Source: Lepas anatifera (lineage: Eukaryota > Arthropoda > Thecostraca > Lepadidae). Taken from it: a stretch of DNA of 64,000 nucleotides. The translations under genes were made by a program, and so were the position numbers. Every line of letters starts with the position of its first letter. The stretch's first letter is position 1. The notes under the pieces were generated by a model, which worked only from the letters and a program-made list of their open reading frames with translations, was not told the DNA's origin and ran no database searches. Below, piece after piece: positions 22,957-34,288 of this stretch. The stretch covers positions 682,001-746,000 of the forward strand of contig JAOTON010000200.1 of the NCBI GenBank assembly GCA_034440635.1, in the 5' to 3' direction.

Positions 22957-23110
22957 GACAGGTTCGCATCATGCCGAGTATCTATTGCAGACTTGGGATG
23001 ATTTGAACGGTTTTAAATAGCCTGTTTCCATGCCGAGTAACAGGTTTGCATCTTGCCGAGTATCTATTGCAGACTTGGGATCATTTGAAAAGTTTTGAAC
23101 AGCCTGCTCC
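22957..23110. repeat. Two-copy tandem repeat, 82-bp period
   Basis: CAGGTTCGCATCATGCCGAG (22959) recurs as CAGGTTTGCATCTTGCCGAG (23041). Each is followed by TATCTATTGCAGACTTGGGAT and a TTTGAA...AGCCTG tail. Confidence 0.9.
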
Positions 23111-23179
23111 ATCATACATTTCCCATATACGTTAACTGCCGTGCACAATAAAGAGGCGTTATGACCTCGCTTCTGGTGT

Positions 23180-23430
23180 TGAACGTTGAGCGGCCGGTGG
23201 TGGCGGTGGAGAGGTTAGAAGCGACCCCGGCCGGAGTCGGCCGGGCTCCCGCTGTCGGCACGGCTCAGCGCCCGTCGATTATCACATTGTCTGCCCTCTG
23301 CAGCTGATCCAGAGGGTGTCATTTTCTGCAGCGCAACGAGGCGCGGCGCCGCCCCAATCGCGCCCGGCCGGTCTCGCCGCCAGACAGAGCGTCGGAGCAG
23401 CGCCTGCCCATGCCGCCGCTTCTCAGGGGC
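23180..23430. promoter_or_regulatory. CpG-rich patch
   Basis: High CG density with words such as GGCGCGGCGCCGCCCC. No start codon in good context follows on either strand within a few hundred bases, so its target is unknown. Confidence 0.35.
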
Positions 23431-23988
23431 TGGTTCACTACATCGGAATAGTCTCAAAACGAACAATTTCCAATTTTGATTCAGATTTTTATAGTACGAA
23501 AGCTCTCATATATTATATATAGTGTGATGCAGTGCTGGAACCTGGCCAGCTTGAGTACTAGACGTCGTTTTCGTGGGATCATGGGTGTCAGATTCTCCTT
23601 AGAGTAACCCCGAAGCATCATGGTTGATTGAGAAATTGGCAGAGTATTGGCCCACCCGCCTGTTTAAGTGATACATTTTGCTTCTGTCACACATCTACGG
23701 CAAGGTGAAATTGAACGCATAAGATGACAGATATGTTTTCCTACGCTGTCATCTTCTCCATTCATGACGGCTTGCAAGATGTGGCGCGTATAAACAAGAT
23801 CCTGAAGTTTTATGGAGCGTTGAGAAGCTCTTCAAAAAGCCAACACACGAATCTGTCTCCCAAGCAGTGTAAGATGGATGTTTATAAATGAAGGAACAAA
23901 TGTTTTGTTGATATATTTTTGCAAGAGGAAAATGACACAAAACAGAAATTGAATACACTACAACTATCGAGCGTTCCACTCCCCACGT
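23431..23988. other. 3' flank of gene D; nothing else seen
   Basis: Would contain the 3' UTR of predicted gene D on the minus strand. I found no canonical AATAAA in the expected position. Confidence 0.35.
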
Positions 23989-25388
23989 TTAAGGCCTCGT
24001 GTGATAGGCTCCTGGCGTTCCAGCTGGAAGATACTGCAGTCCAAGGCATATGGTAGGTACAGGAAACGGAGACCTGCTCATACCATCCATTTGCTCAAAT
24101 TTACTTGCTGCCCTCCGTACAGCCGGATAGGGCATGACCCATACCAAATAAAATCGCAGAAATACAGGCGGATGTACTTGAACGAACCAAACAAGAGCAT
24201 ATGGATATGGTGAGAAGTGGTAAAACACAACGGAGCAGTTGGTCACTTACCTTGTTTTGATGTTGTATGCAGTAGTTCCGCAGCTTCAGGGGTATGATTC
24301 CGGAGATAATCTGAAAAAATACAAATCAATGTTGGTACTCGTTTCCAAAAGATAATCACAAACCGCATGCCACAGTAAGTAAAAACGATACACTTAAACT
24401 GGGCAGAGAGGAGGGGCAAGTCAATTCATTTCGGTGCAATCACTCAGTTCCCTAAGAATTTTTACATAGCATGTCACGGCCACATACGTTCACATTGCTG
24501 TCTGGTGGTGATAGCCACATCCCTATAACAGTTATCAAATCCAGGAGCTTCAACATCAACCCACCATCCTGGCACTCTAAAAATACGAATATAGCCTCAC
24601 TTTTTCTCTAATGCAGCTTTAGTAAGTGCCTTCCAATGAATCCTTCCCATACTGCACTTCTTCCGGAATCACGATCAGTACAGAACAGTGAACGACGATA
24701 CCATTAGTTTCAGTAAAGGACATAAATATGTAAAGTTATGGAAACCACGTCGATCAGTCCCCATCCCAGAACGACTGACCGGTTTCATGCCCCCCGGCTA
24801 CACCTGCCAACACAAGGTTTCGGCTCGCCCGTGAAACTGGCGACAGCCTACACTGAGTCACGTGCATCTGGCCCCAGGCCTGCCCAACCACAGTTCCGGA
24901 AATGAAAACCTAACTAAATCTTCCGTATTTCATGCTTCCCTACCCAGCGTGGCGGAACACGATCGCTGTTGCTGAGGCTGTCTGCAAGCTCGGCTGTCAA
25001 ATCCTGATAATGAAGCTGACTGCAACTTGAGATTTTCCCCGTACCAGTATCAAAACGATATATTCTAGTACCATGGCAACGCCAGTGTGAAGAAAATAGC
25101 ACCCGTTAGGTGCACGAAACAAACAAAACGTTTTCAAAAATAAATTCATATTTTAAAAGCCATGATTAGGATCAAATAGTTATGATAACATTCCATTACA
25201 TTCTGATTAAGCGCACCGTTGAACGCAACACACATATCGGCATCAAGCAATTTCAACGTTTACCTTTGGCCCCAAAAACAAAACTCTGATTCAACAAATC
25301 TCTGAACCATCACGAGAACGGATTTTTGTTTCTCGCTGCGCACCTGCTCCCGGCGGTACGGCCCTCTGACGAAAGCATGGCCGCGAAC
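23989..25388 (-). CDS. Predicted multi-exon gene D, function unknown
   Basis: Minus-strand exons in order are 25388-25264 (weakest), 25064-24944, 24879-24804, 24574-24488, 24310-24251 and 24176-23989 (terminal, TAA). The best-defined is 24251-24310: 60 bp between TTTTTTCAG and AAG|GTAAGT. The phase series 2, 0, 1, 1, 1 lets all six exons join into one open frame of 219 codons. The 24574 exon uses the second AG of an AGAG acceptor and reads VPGWWVDVEAPGFD at its start. Introns are short (203, 64, 229, 177, 74 bp). No known domain, signal peptide or membrane helix is seen. Several individual junctions have alternatives, so the exact protein is uncertain although a gene here is plausible. The 5' end is not identified. 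Confidence 0.35.
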
Positions 25389-26002
25389 CTATGCGATGTT
25401 TAATTGTGCAAACTTCGCAATTGGTGGCTAAAGAAATCTACCTTCATAGACTCGCACTCGTCGTGTTTAGACGCGATAACATTGATCAGTTCCCACGGTC
25501 AGCCGAAACAAGCCAACATGTATGTTGTCAGAGCTGACTTTTTGGGGACAATCTGGAAGATTCGGAAGGTAGTTTACGTTACTCAATGCTATTTTGAGAT
25601 CACAGGTTAATGTTCAAAGCACAAGTAAGTTCAGCTACAATTTAGGGCGTGTGCCACTTGTGACGCCAAAGGTCAATGACGCTATTACCTTGCACTCAAA
25701 ACTACTAGGAACATTTTATATCGTATTTAAATTTGTGAACTGAATGTTCTGTTTTTAGTGTATTCACTGCCTTTTCTGCATGATCAGGGTACTTCCCAAA
25801 AGGTTCCAAGTAAGACACATATTTGGCTTTTATGGCCTCGTTTACAATTGAAGATATTGATCTAGATCAATGAACACAGATCATAATACAGATCATCTTA
25901 CCCTCCACAAGGTCTCCAAAGGGCACGACTCATACGCATGCCCATGCAAGATCATCCATAATATTGGAAAAGGTTCAGGATATTTTTTGGCAATTTCCTT
26001 CC
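25389..26002. other. No confident feature
   Basis: An open + frame at 25404-25610 starts at a non-ATG codon and overlaps the presumed 5' region of gene D. Confidence 0.3.
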
Positions 26003-26269
26003 ATGAAACGCCAAACGGTTAAGAGCAGTCTGAACATTGGGGTTTTCTTGGCCTCATTGCTTCTATGCCTATGTCCGTGTACCCCTGGAACTACCATATC
26101 TTGCCTGAGCCTAAAACCACCATGGTTATCACTTTTACCGTTCCAGTCGCATGCGTTTGTCTGCTTCCTCGTTCACGCCTTTCCACGAACTTGGCAGCTC
26201 GCAAAACCAACAAGCCGGGACCTGGTCCAACCTACAAACCAGGTGGCATTCGCCCCACCTAGTTGGTGA
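26003..26269 (+). CDS. Small ORF, possible secreted protein
   Basis: An 88-codon ORF begins MKRQTVKSSL followed by a hydrophobic run (NIGVFLASLLLCLCP), a good signal-peptide shape: basic n-region, hydrophobic core, small residues after. The downstream part is rich in Pro, Ser and Leu with no recognised domain. The start context is weak (T at -3). Other frames overlap, so it may be fortuitous. Confidence 0.22.
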   Translation: MKRQTVKSSLNIGVFLASLLLCLCPCTPGTTISCLSLKPPWLSLLPFQSHAFVCFLVHAFPRTWQLAKPTSRDLVQPTNQVAFAPPSW

Positions 26270-26429
26270 AAGCTCCATCAGTTTCGTCCTACTGCGAATG
26301 GGGCCTGCGCCGAGGACCTACACCAGATATTTATGTCAGTTCGTGCGGCAGCAGCGATACAAACATTTCACAAACGTTTTGAACAGGTATTGCAAAAACT
26401 AGCAGCATTGATGCCAACCTATTTTCAGC

Positions 26430-26690
26430 AGCCAGACAAAGCCTTCCGCGAACGCGCGTGGAAACAAACATGCCCCGCGGCGATACACACATAACATGCC
26501 CTGGGGCGTGTTTGCTGGTTGTATCGGGTTGCCAGAGTGGCGGATGTGCGTTGACAGGTTTTGGACAGTGCGTCCTGTGTCGCCGCCTTCGCGACAGAAG
26601 ACACGGCTGGGTGGCGGTCTCGGTGTTTCCCGTGGGCACGTGCCAAGCGGGCGGCCCGGCGCCGCCACTCAGACGGTAACGGGAAAGCGA
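26430..26690. promoter_or_regulatory. CpG-rich patch with overlapping ORFs
   Basis: CG-dense sequence is open on both strands. The longest ATG-initiated frame is minus 26331-26756 (141 codons). A GTGAGT donor-like site lies just beyond on the same strand at 26775. Promoter or first exon is possible, but no model could be completed. Confidence 0.3.
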
Positions 26691-26937
26691 GCAAAGGATG
26701 ATCAGCATTTCCGGAATGCGCTCTGTCAGCTCAGGGTTAGTGAATGAGTGAATCATTCGACGAATGTCTGGATGAACTCACCGCGAAGTTAAGTTCAAGG
26801 TGACTGCACCGGCAAACATAAACGTGTTCAAACGCAAAATTATTTTGCAAATCAGACAACCAATGGGAAAAAAGACGATGAGCGTCAAACACATTGGTGA
26901 AATAATAAAGCATTGCATAATATTACAGTTCTACGAA

Positions 26938-27131
26938 CATGGCGGATCGGGGGGGCACGGCCCCCGATCGCCTCGGCCCCCCTGAAGGTCGATGGCGCCC
27001 CCGAAATGTCGCTTCCCCCCCCCCCCGGATGCGAGTGGCGCCCACCGATATTGGCGCCCACCGATGCTTTTGCGGTCGTGGGCCCTGGTCCGTGGCCCCG
27101 GTCCGGATGGCGCCCCCAGCCCCAACCCCTG
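26938..27131. mobile_element. M2-family MITE, inverted and degraded
   Basis: The left end CATGGCGGATC and the interior (GGCGCCCCCGAAATGTCGCTTCC, in pieces) are the reverse complement of the M2 element at 14968. The right end is decayed to CCAACCCCTG. No duplication is recognised. Confidence 0.55.
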
Positions 27132-28059
27132 ATATAGAATGGTCACGGAAACGCCTAGAATCAGTACGGCACATAATGTTTTGCATGTTTTGAATAAAAA
27201 ACAATAACCAGTATTCCCGACATGGTAATGGCTGACGCAATACCCCTTTTACGGCATTTCGATTGCCTGGACAACAAACTCTGCGGATGACACCAATACC
27301 TGACCGGCACCCAGCTCCGGCTATGACGGAAAACAGAGCGGCGAGGCAGATCAGTCATTCAGATCAGATGGGTCGCAGATGGCACTCCGTGCTAGCAAAC
27401 CGTTCCCCCAGAGGAGGCGGCGACCCCTACCGCGCTACATCAATACACAAGATTCCTTTCCAAGCCTGTATTGTCTTCGATACGCTGCGCTGGGCACAGC
27501 AGTACGCAGCAGTTAATGCATTTGATGCCTGTGATGAATACCTATAGTGATGTTCCGACTTAAGGCCTCATAAATAGCTCAAGTGAATTTATGGAATTGC
27601 CCATTCTTGCTCCGTTCAAGCGCGTAATGAGATTCAGCGGAGCACGTGTATCGGTCGGGAAATCAACCCGGGTTTAAGGTACCGAACGCGAACGTAGGTT
27701 TCATCAGAATTCAGCGAAATACTGGAAGATCAGCCAGAAAATGTATTCCGAAAACAAAACGCTCCATCCTTTTCTTGCACAGGATTCAGAAATGTCCACG
27801 GCTCTATTTTCACAGCAGCATTGCACATTCGAAATGCGAAGGAAACCAGTAATCTAAACATCTGTGAAAACATGTATGTACCTACAGCTATTTAGTGTTC
27901 GCAGTAGTTACATCCCCTGAATGAAATAAATATACGGACTAATGATTTTGCATCATTTAATATAACAAAAGCTCTATACAACCATGTTTTCACATTTTAA
28001 TACTAAAAACCCGTAGATGCCCTAATGCAACTCCAATAACCAGCAGGTTCTGTCCGATG
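27132..28059. other. Unproven ORF and featureless sequence
   Basis: A + ORF from ATG 27287 to 27547 (86 codons) is protein-like in composition but has C at -3 and no domain. The remainder has AT-rich unique sequence. Confidence 0.25.
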
Positions 28060-28350
28060 TTGGTGGAGCCGCCCCGCCTCTCTGTGTCCGTTCGACCTGC
28101 TCTTCTCCTCACTGCCAACAAGTGAGGCGCAGCACCTCTGTGACGCCAATCAACGCACTGCCCCCGCTCTCAGCGCCGCTGGCACAGAGAGCTTGTTAAG
28201 GGGGAGGCCCGTGGCCTTGAGGGCGTGCTCCCTGTCTCCTAGTGCGTCGATGGTGCCGACGCTACACTAAAAGCGCCGCTCTTCTGCCGCCTACACACAC
28301 GCAACGCCTGGCGTCGCCGGCGACGATTGCACGTGCGTGGCTGCACGATG
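28060..28350. promoter_or_regulatory. CpG-rich patch
   Basis: CG-dense, with a GCGTCGCCGGCGACGATTG core. A 55-codon + ORF from an ATG at 28370 (A at -3) lies just downstream. Confidence 0.3.
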
Positions 28351-28624
28351 GTCCGCCCAGCGAGAAAACATGTTTGAAAGCTGGAAGGGATCGGCCGGCT
28401 GTGTGAAGCAGGGCAGGACCAAGGGCGAGACAGTCCCAGGAGTCACAGAAATACACATGAAACAAAGTCTTCAGCAATACGCAAAATACAGAAATAATGT
28501 ATTTCCACCTACACTTCCACCAACAGGAGCTAGCTGAAAGGTAGTGAAATCGAGGCTGAACACAGATAATGTGAGACGTGCCTTTGAACTGTTCTCCAAA
28601 CCTTGCTTGCCATCTTCCACATCG

Positions 28625-28870
28625 CCGCTAATGGGCGACGTCAGGTAGACAAGCTGCGCCCGGCGCGCGTCGCACGCGACAGCAGGCGTCGGGGGAGCAA
28701 AAACGCCTGCGGCGAGGACGACGGCGGCGTCTGTTTGGAGGGGGAGGCCGCTGCCCCCCCATCCCTGGTGGCGCAATGGGACGTGTTTCGCGGCGGAGCA
28801 TGCTGCCCAGTCGCGGTCGCGATAGCAACAGAAACACGCGTGCGAGACCGCCGCCGAGTCCAACCCACAC
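28625..28870. promoter_or_regulatory. CpG-rich patch
   Basis: Very CG-dense (GCGCCCGGCGCGCGTCGCACG). It adjoins the candidate minus-strand exon at 28902-29076 on that exon's 3' side. Confidence 0.35.
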
Positions 28871-28901
28871 AGTCGAACGGAGACAAATGAGAAAGGTCTA
28901 C

Positions 28902-29076
28902 CTGGAAACGTATCGAAATATTTAATGACAGGCAGCGCTGTTTGTATTTTCTCGTTTGCCATACTCAGGAAACTTTCAGAGCCAACCAAACTACGTAGCA
29001 GCGTTCCTGCAGTGTTCAAAATGGCCCAGATATTGCTAAAAATGTGTTTTATCTCTATAAGGTATAGACGTCTAAT
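28902..29076 (-). CDS. Candidate internal exon J
   Basis: The frame is open through 175 bp, from an acceptor-like TTCATCTGTCACAG to a donor CCAG|GTAGAC. It encodes about 58 residues with alternating hydrophobic and charged positions typical of helices (for example IFSNIWAILNTAGTLL). No stop occurs upstream within the exon. No adjoining exon was identified with confidence, and the pyrimidine tract is short. Confidence 0.28.
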
Positions 29077-29432
29077 CTGTGACAGATGAAACCAACCAAT
29101 TCTTTTCCACCATGCTCAGACTCGCCACAGCTTGCTAAACAAGGACCGCTGATGTCAGAGGTGTAGCGCTCCAAGAAGCACCGCAGCGATAGGGTAAGGG
29201 CCAGGGCCTCCCCGCCCGGCACTCCGAGGATCCCGAAGACAGGCAGCAGGGGAGCTGTTGACGTAATCTCCCATCGTGCAGACGCCGCAACGTCGTGTTT
29301 CAATTAATGTCCGCTCTCTGATGCCGGTCGGGCGCCGGATGTGCCGCCATGGCCGGCGTTTGCAAGCCATCCAGACAAAATTAGCCCTCACTGATGTCCG
29401 TCGTTCTGTCGGTGGGCTGTTTACACGACAGA

Positions 29433-29435
<3 letters not shown>
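29077..29435. other. Short intergenic stretch
   Basis: Contains an ideal-context start GCCGCCATGG at 29349, but it opens only 11 codons. On the opposite strand GGCCATGG opens 16 codons. Both are probably chance or upstream ORFs. Confidence 0.3.
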
Positions 29436-30418
<983 letters not shown>

Positions 30419-30640
30419 GATCTCACTGCGTCCGACCCCGGGGCCGCACCTGGGCGAATGATCTCACTGCGTCCGACCCCGGGGCCGCACCTGGGCGATC
30501 TCACTGCGTCCGACCCCGAGGCCGCACCTGGGCGATCTCACTGCGTCCGACCCCGCGGGCGCACCTGGCCGACTTGATCTCAATGCGTCCGACCTGGGCG
30601 ATCTCACTGCGTCCGACCCCGGGGCCGCGGCTGCCCCTTG
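30419..30640. repeat. GC-rich ~37-bp tandem repeat
   Basis: Six copies of GATCTCACTGCGTCCGACC followed by CCGGGGCCGCACCTGGGC, with spacing 24-42 bp. One copy is internally deleted. CpG-rich and translatable in several frames. Confidence 0.93.
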
Positions 30641-31488
30641 CAGCCTACTGACCACGTTGGAACTTCATATTCAGCCCATATATTCATTGGATGATGCATT
30701 CATCAAATAGATCAGTTCATATCTGAAGGATGTGGAGTTTCTTATGCACTGGCGTCAGCAAGGTCTTTGGTTCAGCATTCAAAACACTCCAAGATGGCAC
30801 GGACTCTAAACACTACGAGCCGTTTCAAACATGTATTTCTTGGCAATGAACTTCATGTTCTATGAAAACTATGTTAGTTGGTAATCCTGAATATTTCAAC
30901 ACATATGGTATTCCTCCAACAAGGACAATTGATGGATGTCTCAGAGGATTTTTGGTAATTTTCACCCTAATATTTTAGTAATCAATAGTGACTATTTCAA
31001 AACTGTGCGCCATTAAACGCACATATGTCTGGCTTGCATTGCTATAAATTTAAATGCGCGATAAAACATGACAGCAGCTAACACATCAGGAGTTTATAGC
31101 CAGCTCGTTAAGTTCATGAGCTCAAGGAGACTTTGATTACCTGTTCCAGCCTCTTAATTAACAACCAGCTGCTTAAGTAGCAAACCTATCTCAAAGCGGA
31201 AGTCAAAGTCCCCCTCCTTAATGTACAATAGCTCGTGGTAATCTTTTCTTTTATAATTATAACGAAAGAATGACTAGCTCAACACAGCACATGCCTTAAA
31301 TTAGTTCTCCGCCTCTCTTGAAACATCCGGCGGAAGTCACTCAGCCAATGCCTCAGGTTCCTGTGGAACTATGGGTGGTTTCGAACTTAGTGAAGAGGTG
31401 CTTGTTCCTGAAATGTATGTTGATGCGTAGGTGAGGGTATTTTTCCCTTGGAATGATTCAAATAAGCATCCTCCTCTACTAAAGCCCA
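30641..31488. other. No recognisable feature
   Basis: AT-leaning unique sequence. Confidence 0.4.
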
Positions 31489-32190
31489 TTAACCCTCGCC
31501 CCAGTGAGGGTTTGAAAATCCTCTTGGGTTTTTCCGGCGGCGCGAAAAACCGGCGGCGCGAATCACCGCCCGACTTAGCACACATTATCCTGGGTCAATT
31601 CCGCAACTTTCCTTAAACAATTTAAGGTTGGGTTATCTTAGGCCAGGTCACCAGGATAAGCCAAGTGACCTGGGCCCACCGAGTAATACAAAATATTTTC
31701 CAAGATTTTTCATATAGATGACCTAGGGTCAGGTACGGATCCGGCGCCACATTCCCTTTAATAAAGCTTTTATTTTGATACCGTACTTTTGGATTGTTAT
31801 TACGAGTCGATTGATAGGCATATTGACTATGCTAGGTTAGATACCGACCTTGACCTGACCTTCGGTCAGGTCATTTTATGCTTTCACCTAGTATAGTCAT
31901 ATTATATATCATTCGATTTTCCGTAACAAGAGGAAGCGAATGGTGCCTATGACATGCTTGTAACTCATCTCTGTCAGATGCTAGAGCCCGGAAATTATTA
32001 TCTTACATTTCACCTTCTTTGAAATCTCATGACCTCAGTATTGACCTGAGCCAAATTTGGCAAATATAGTTTCTTCATGAATTTGTAAGAGCTATCCACC
32101 AGTGGTCGCGTTTTCCACTATCCCGCATAGGAGCCGAGTTCAAGGGGGGTGTTTGAACACCCCCCACCCCCCACCAGGGCGGAGGTGGCT
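31489..32190. mobile_element. Partial piggyBac-like element, family F2
   Basis: Begins TTAACCCTCGCC and shares, in the same order, a GGGTTTTTC block, a CGGCGGCGCG block, AGGTCACCAGG and TTTTATTTTG words with the intact F2 element at 47459-48536. A TTAAAGGGAATGTGG-like end (F3 type, inverted) interrupts it near 31750. The right end, near a GGGGGGTGTTTGAACACCCCCC palindrome, lacks TTAA. Confidence 0.5.
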
Positions 32191-33487
32191 CGAAGGGAGG
32201 CCCATCGGAGCGGGTGTTTTGACTTTAGCTTCAGTAAATAAGTTAAATTCTTACTGTCAATCAACGGAAGGGTCTTTCCCCAGATTTTGTTTTGGTACCC
32301 GGGAGCGAGCAAATTCCGGTTCACTTTTTAGAACTGGATCTTCAAAAACAAGCAATTTCTTTCAGATACACGCAAAACTTCCTCAATGCTTAGAGTAATA
32401 AGCTGAAACCAACAATTACGTCATTGCCTGGAACAGATGTGAATCCCAACGAAGAATTGTTTTTTCAGTTTTTAATATACATAAGAACAGGAGCGTCGCC
32501 AATCATTTTAAGTTGGGGGGAGGAAATAACTCAGACCTAGCAACGGCCGGGAAAGAAGCAGGAGGCAAAGGCAAAACTAAAAAACAGCCCAGGTGTGCTA
32601 TCGTGGCGGTCCACCCAAAATTAATTCGTGAATATTTACAGAAGCTCGTGTTGATAAACGTTAAGCGGCAAAGATCTTCGATCAAATGCCGATGCTTTGG
32701 AGGAGGACGTTACCCCTACTCGATCAGTCGGGGAGGATACATCCCCCGTCACCCACTCTCTGAGCTTTCAACGCCCATGCACATATTCCCTGTTAAGAGC
32801 GGAAAGCTCGTCAGGTCTCAGTCAAAATCTATGGTGGGCATGGGTGGAAATCCCGAGGGGTCGGGGCAAAGAAACCCCTGGATTTTTGGTAAAGTCAGTT
32901 TAGAGGCTATTTTCACTAAGTCAGTCCAGGGAAGGCTTAATCACTACTGAGAAAATTCCACTCGGGCTTATTTGCTCCTGAGAAAAAAGTACAAGACTTT
33001 TCAGGTGCGATAACTGTAAATGAAATCCAGAAAAACCCCCAAATATGTTAATCCAACACCAACAAAGCCATCTTTATTCCATGCTACACCACCTCAGGTT
33101 AAACCGCCAGAACTGTTTAACAAACAACCGGCCGCTTCACCCCGCTCGCCCCAACGTCAATGTTTTTCCTCTCCACAAAGTTACGATCACTCATTCTGTC
33201 TGCGCGTGCCGGTTATGATTCAAGGTTTATGGGAGTGCGCAAAAACGCTTTGCGCTGTTTGGGGAGCCAAACGGCGTCGGCAATAACGAGCTGGGGCGGA
33301 AACAACAGCCAGATCAGATCCCATTAGCGCTGAGGGCGAAGAGAGATCGGGAAACGCACCGCGGCGAAAGCGTCGGAAATCACCACGCCTCGTGACAAAA
33401 ACAAGTTCACGGGAACGACCGGAGGACAAAAATGTATCGACGACGCCCAGGATAGAGGCTGTGTCCTGATTGGAGAGATGCTGACGA
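32191..33487. other. Unproven frames only
   Basis: Open frames at 32513-32950 (+), 33020-33286 (+, ATG just after a TTTTCAG acceptor-like site) and 33220-33510 (-) show no domain. The last contains an acceptor-like CATCTCTCCAATCAG. Confidence 0.25.
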
Positions 33488-33664
33488 CAGTGGCGGATCC
33501 AGAACTTCATGGGGTGGGGGGAGCTAGAGGACTGGAGCCTCTCCCAACATTGTTCTCAGAACAGCCTCCAGATATGCATTTACTATAGGCACCATGATAT
33601 TTCGGGGGGGAGGGGCTTGAGCAGCCTAGATCCCCCCATCTTTGTATCCACCATTGGCTGAGGA
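33480..33664. mobile_element. hAT-like MITE, family M1, with target duplication
   Basis: The element 33488-33656 has ends CAGTGGCGGATCCAG and, inverted, GTATCCACCATTG. Flanking 8-mers GCTGACGA and GCTGAGGA agree at 7 of 8. The interior matches other M1 copies (GAGCCTC, GATATGCATTTACTATA). Confidence 0.75.
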
Positions 33665-33822
33665 CACTGCTGACCCAACACCCAATAGGATAGTAGCTTG
33701 GCATGCAACACGGATAAAGAGGTGGCACGCTTGTGCCAGCTTGTTAAATATAACATTAAAACCCCCAGTTGTAATGCTACAACATTCTATCAATATTAGC
33801 GATTTAAAAACAATAAACTCAC

Positions 33823-33875
33823 CTACGCTTTTCCCGGTTAACTCTTCCAAATTCAAACAAAACATTCCTGGGCAT
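33823..33875 (-). CDS. Candidate first coding exon F
   Basis: ATG (33875, G at -3) opens 17 codons (MPRNVLFEFGRVNREKR) to a textbook donor GTAG|GTGAGT at 33822. Sequence upstream on this strand (33930-34060) is CpG-rich, as a promoter would be. The frame is also open upstream of the ATG, so this may be an internal exon. No downstream exon of matching phase was pinned down. Confidence 0.3.
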
Positions 33876-34160
33876 TCCAATCACAATCCTGGACAGAGAC
33901 ACTGTTCGCGACGGTCCCTTCAAGGTAGGCTGCGCCGCAGTACCTGTCCGTTCCCCTGGTGGGTACGCTGCACCGCACGACAGCCCCGTGCACCGGCACA
34001 GGACACCATGCTGGTTACGCGAGGAGCCCGCGTTCAATGGGACGGCTCGCCTGTGGCGAAGGTGCGCTCATCTGGATTGAATAAGCTTACCAGATTCTGG
34101 AAACAAACTGTACACTGTCTTTAAAAGCATATACTCGTTTAACGGAAGAATAGGCATATC

Positions 34161-34288
34161 TTCGTGGAGGCGGATCCAGGAGTGCTCCCATCCCGCCATA
34201 CTCGCCTCCCTCTCCCCAGATACGGATCCAAGGTGGTGGGGTGAAGGAGGCGGTCACCCCACCATTAGGACCCAGAGGCCCACCCCTG
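34161..34288. mobile_element. Decayed GGATCC-type MITE
   Basis: GGAGGCGGATCCAGGAG on the left and GGCCCACCCCTG on the right resemble M-family ends. A second GGATCC lies inside. No duplication is seen. Confidence 0.35.

Noticed and set aside
25441..25500. Minus-strand open segment ending ATGAAG|GTAGAT that looked like an exon of gene D
   Set aside because: An in-frame TGA lies immediately upstream with no AG acceptor between, so it cannot be a normal internal exon.
26923..27240. Glycine/proline/arginine-rich frames around 27 kb (also 14.9-15.2 kb)
   Set aside because: They lie inside M2 MITEs and come from G/C runs, not coding sequence.
29345..29385. Perfect Kozak GCCGCCATGG start
   Set aside because: Opens only 11 codons with no donor site, so not called as a gene.
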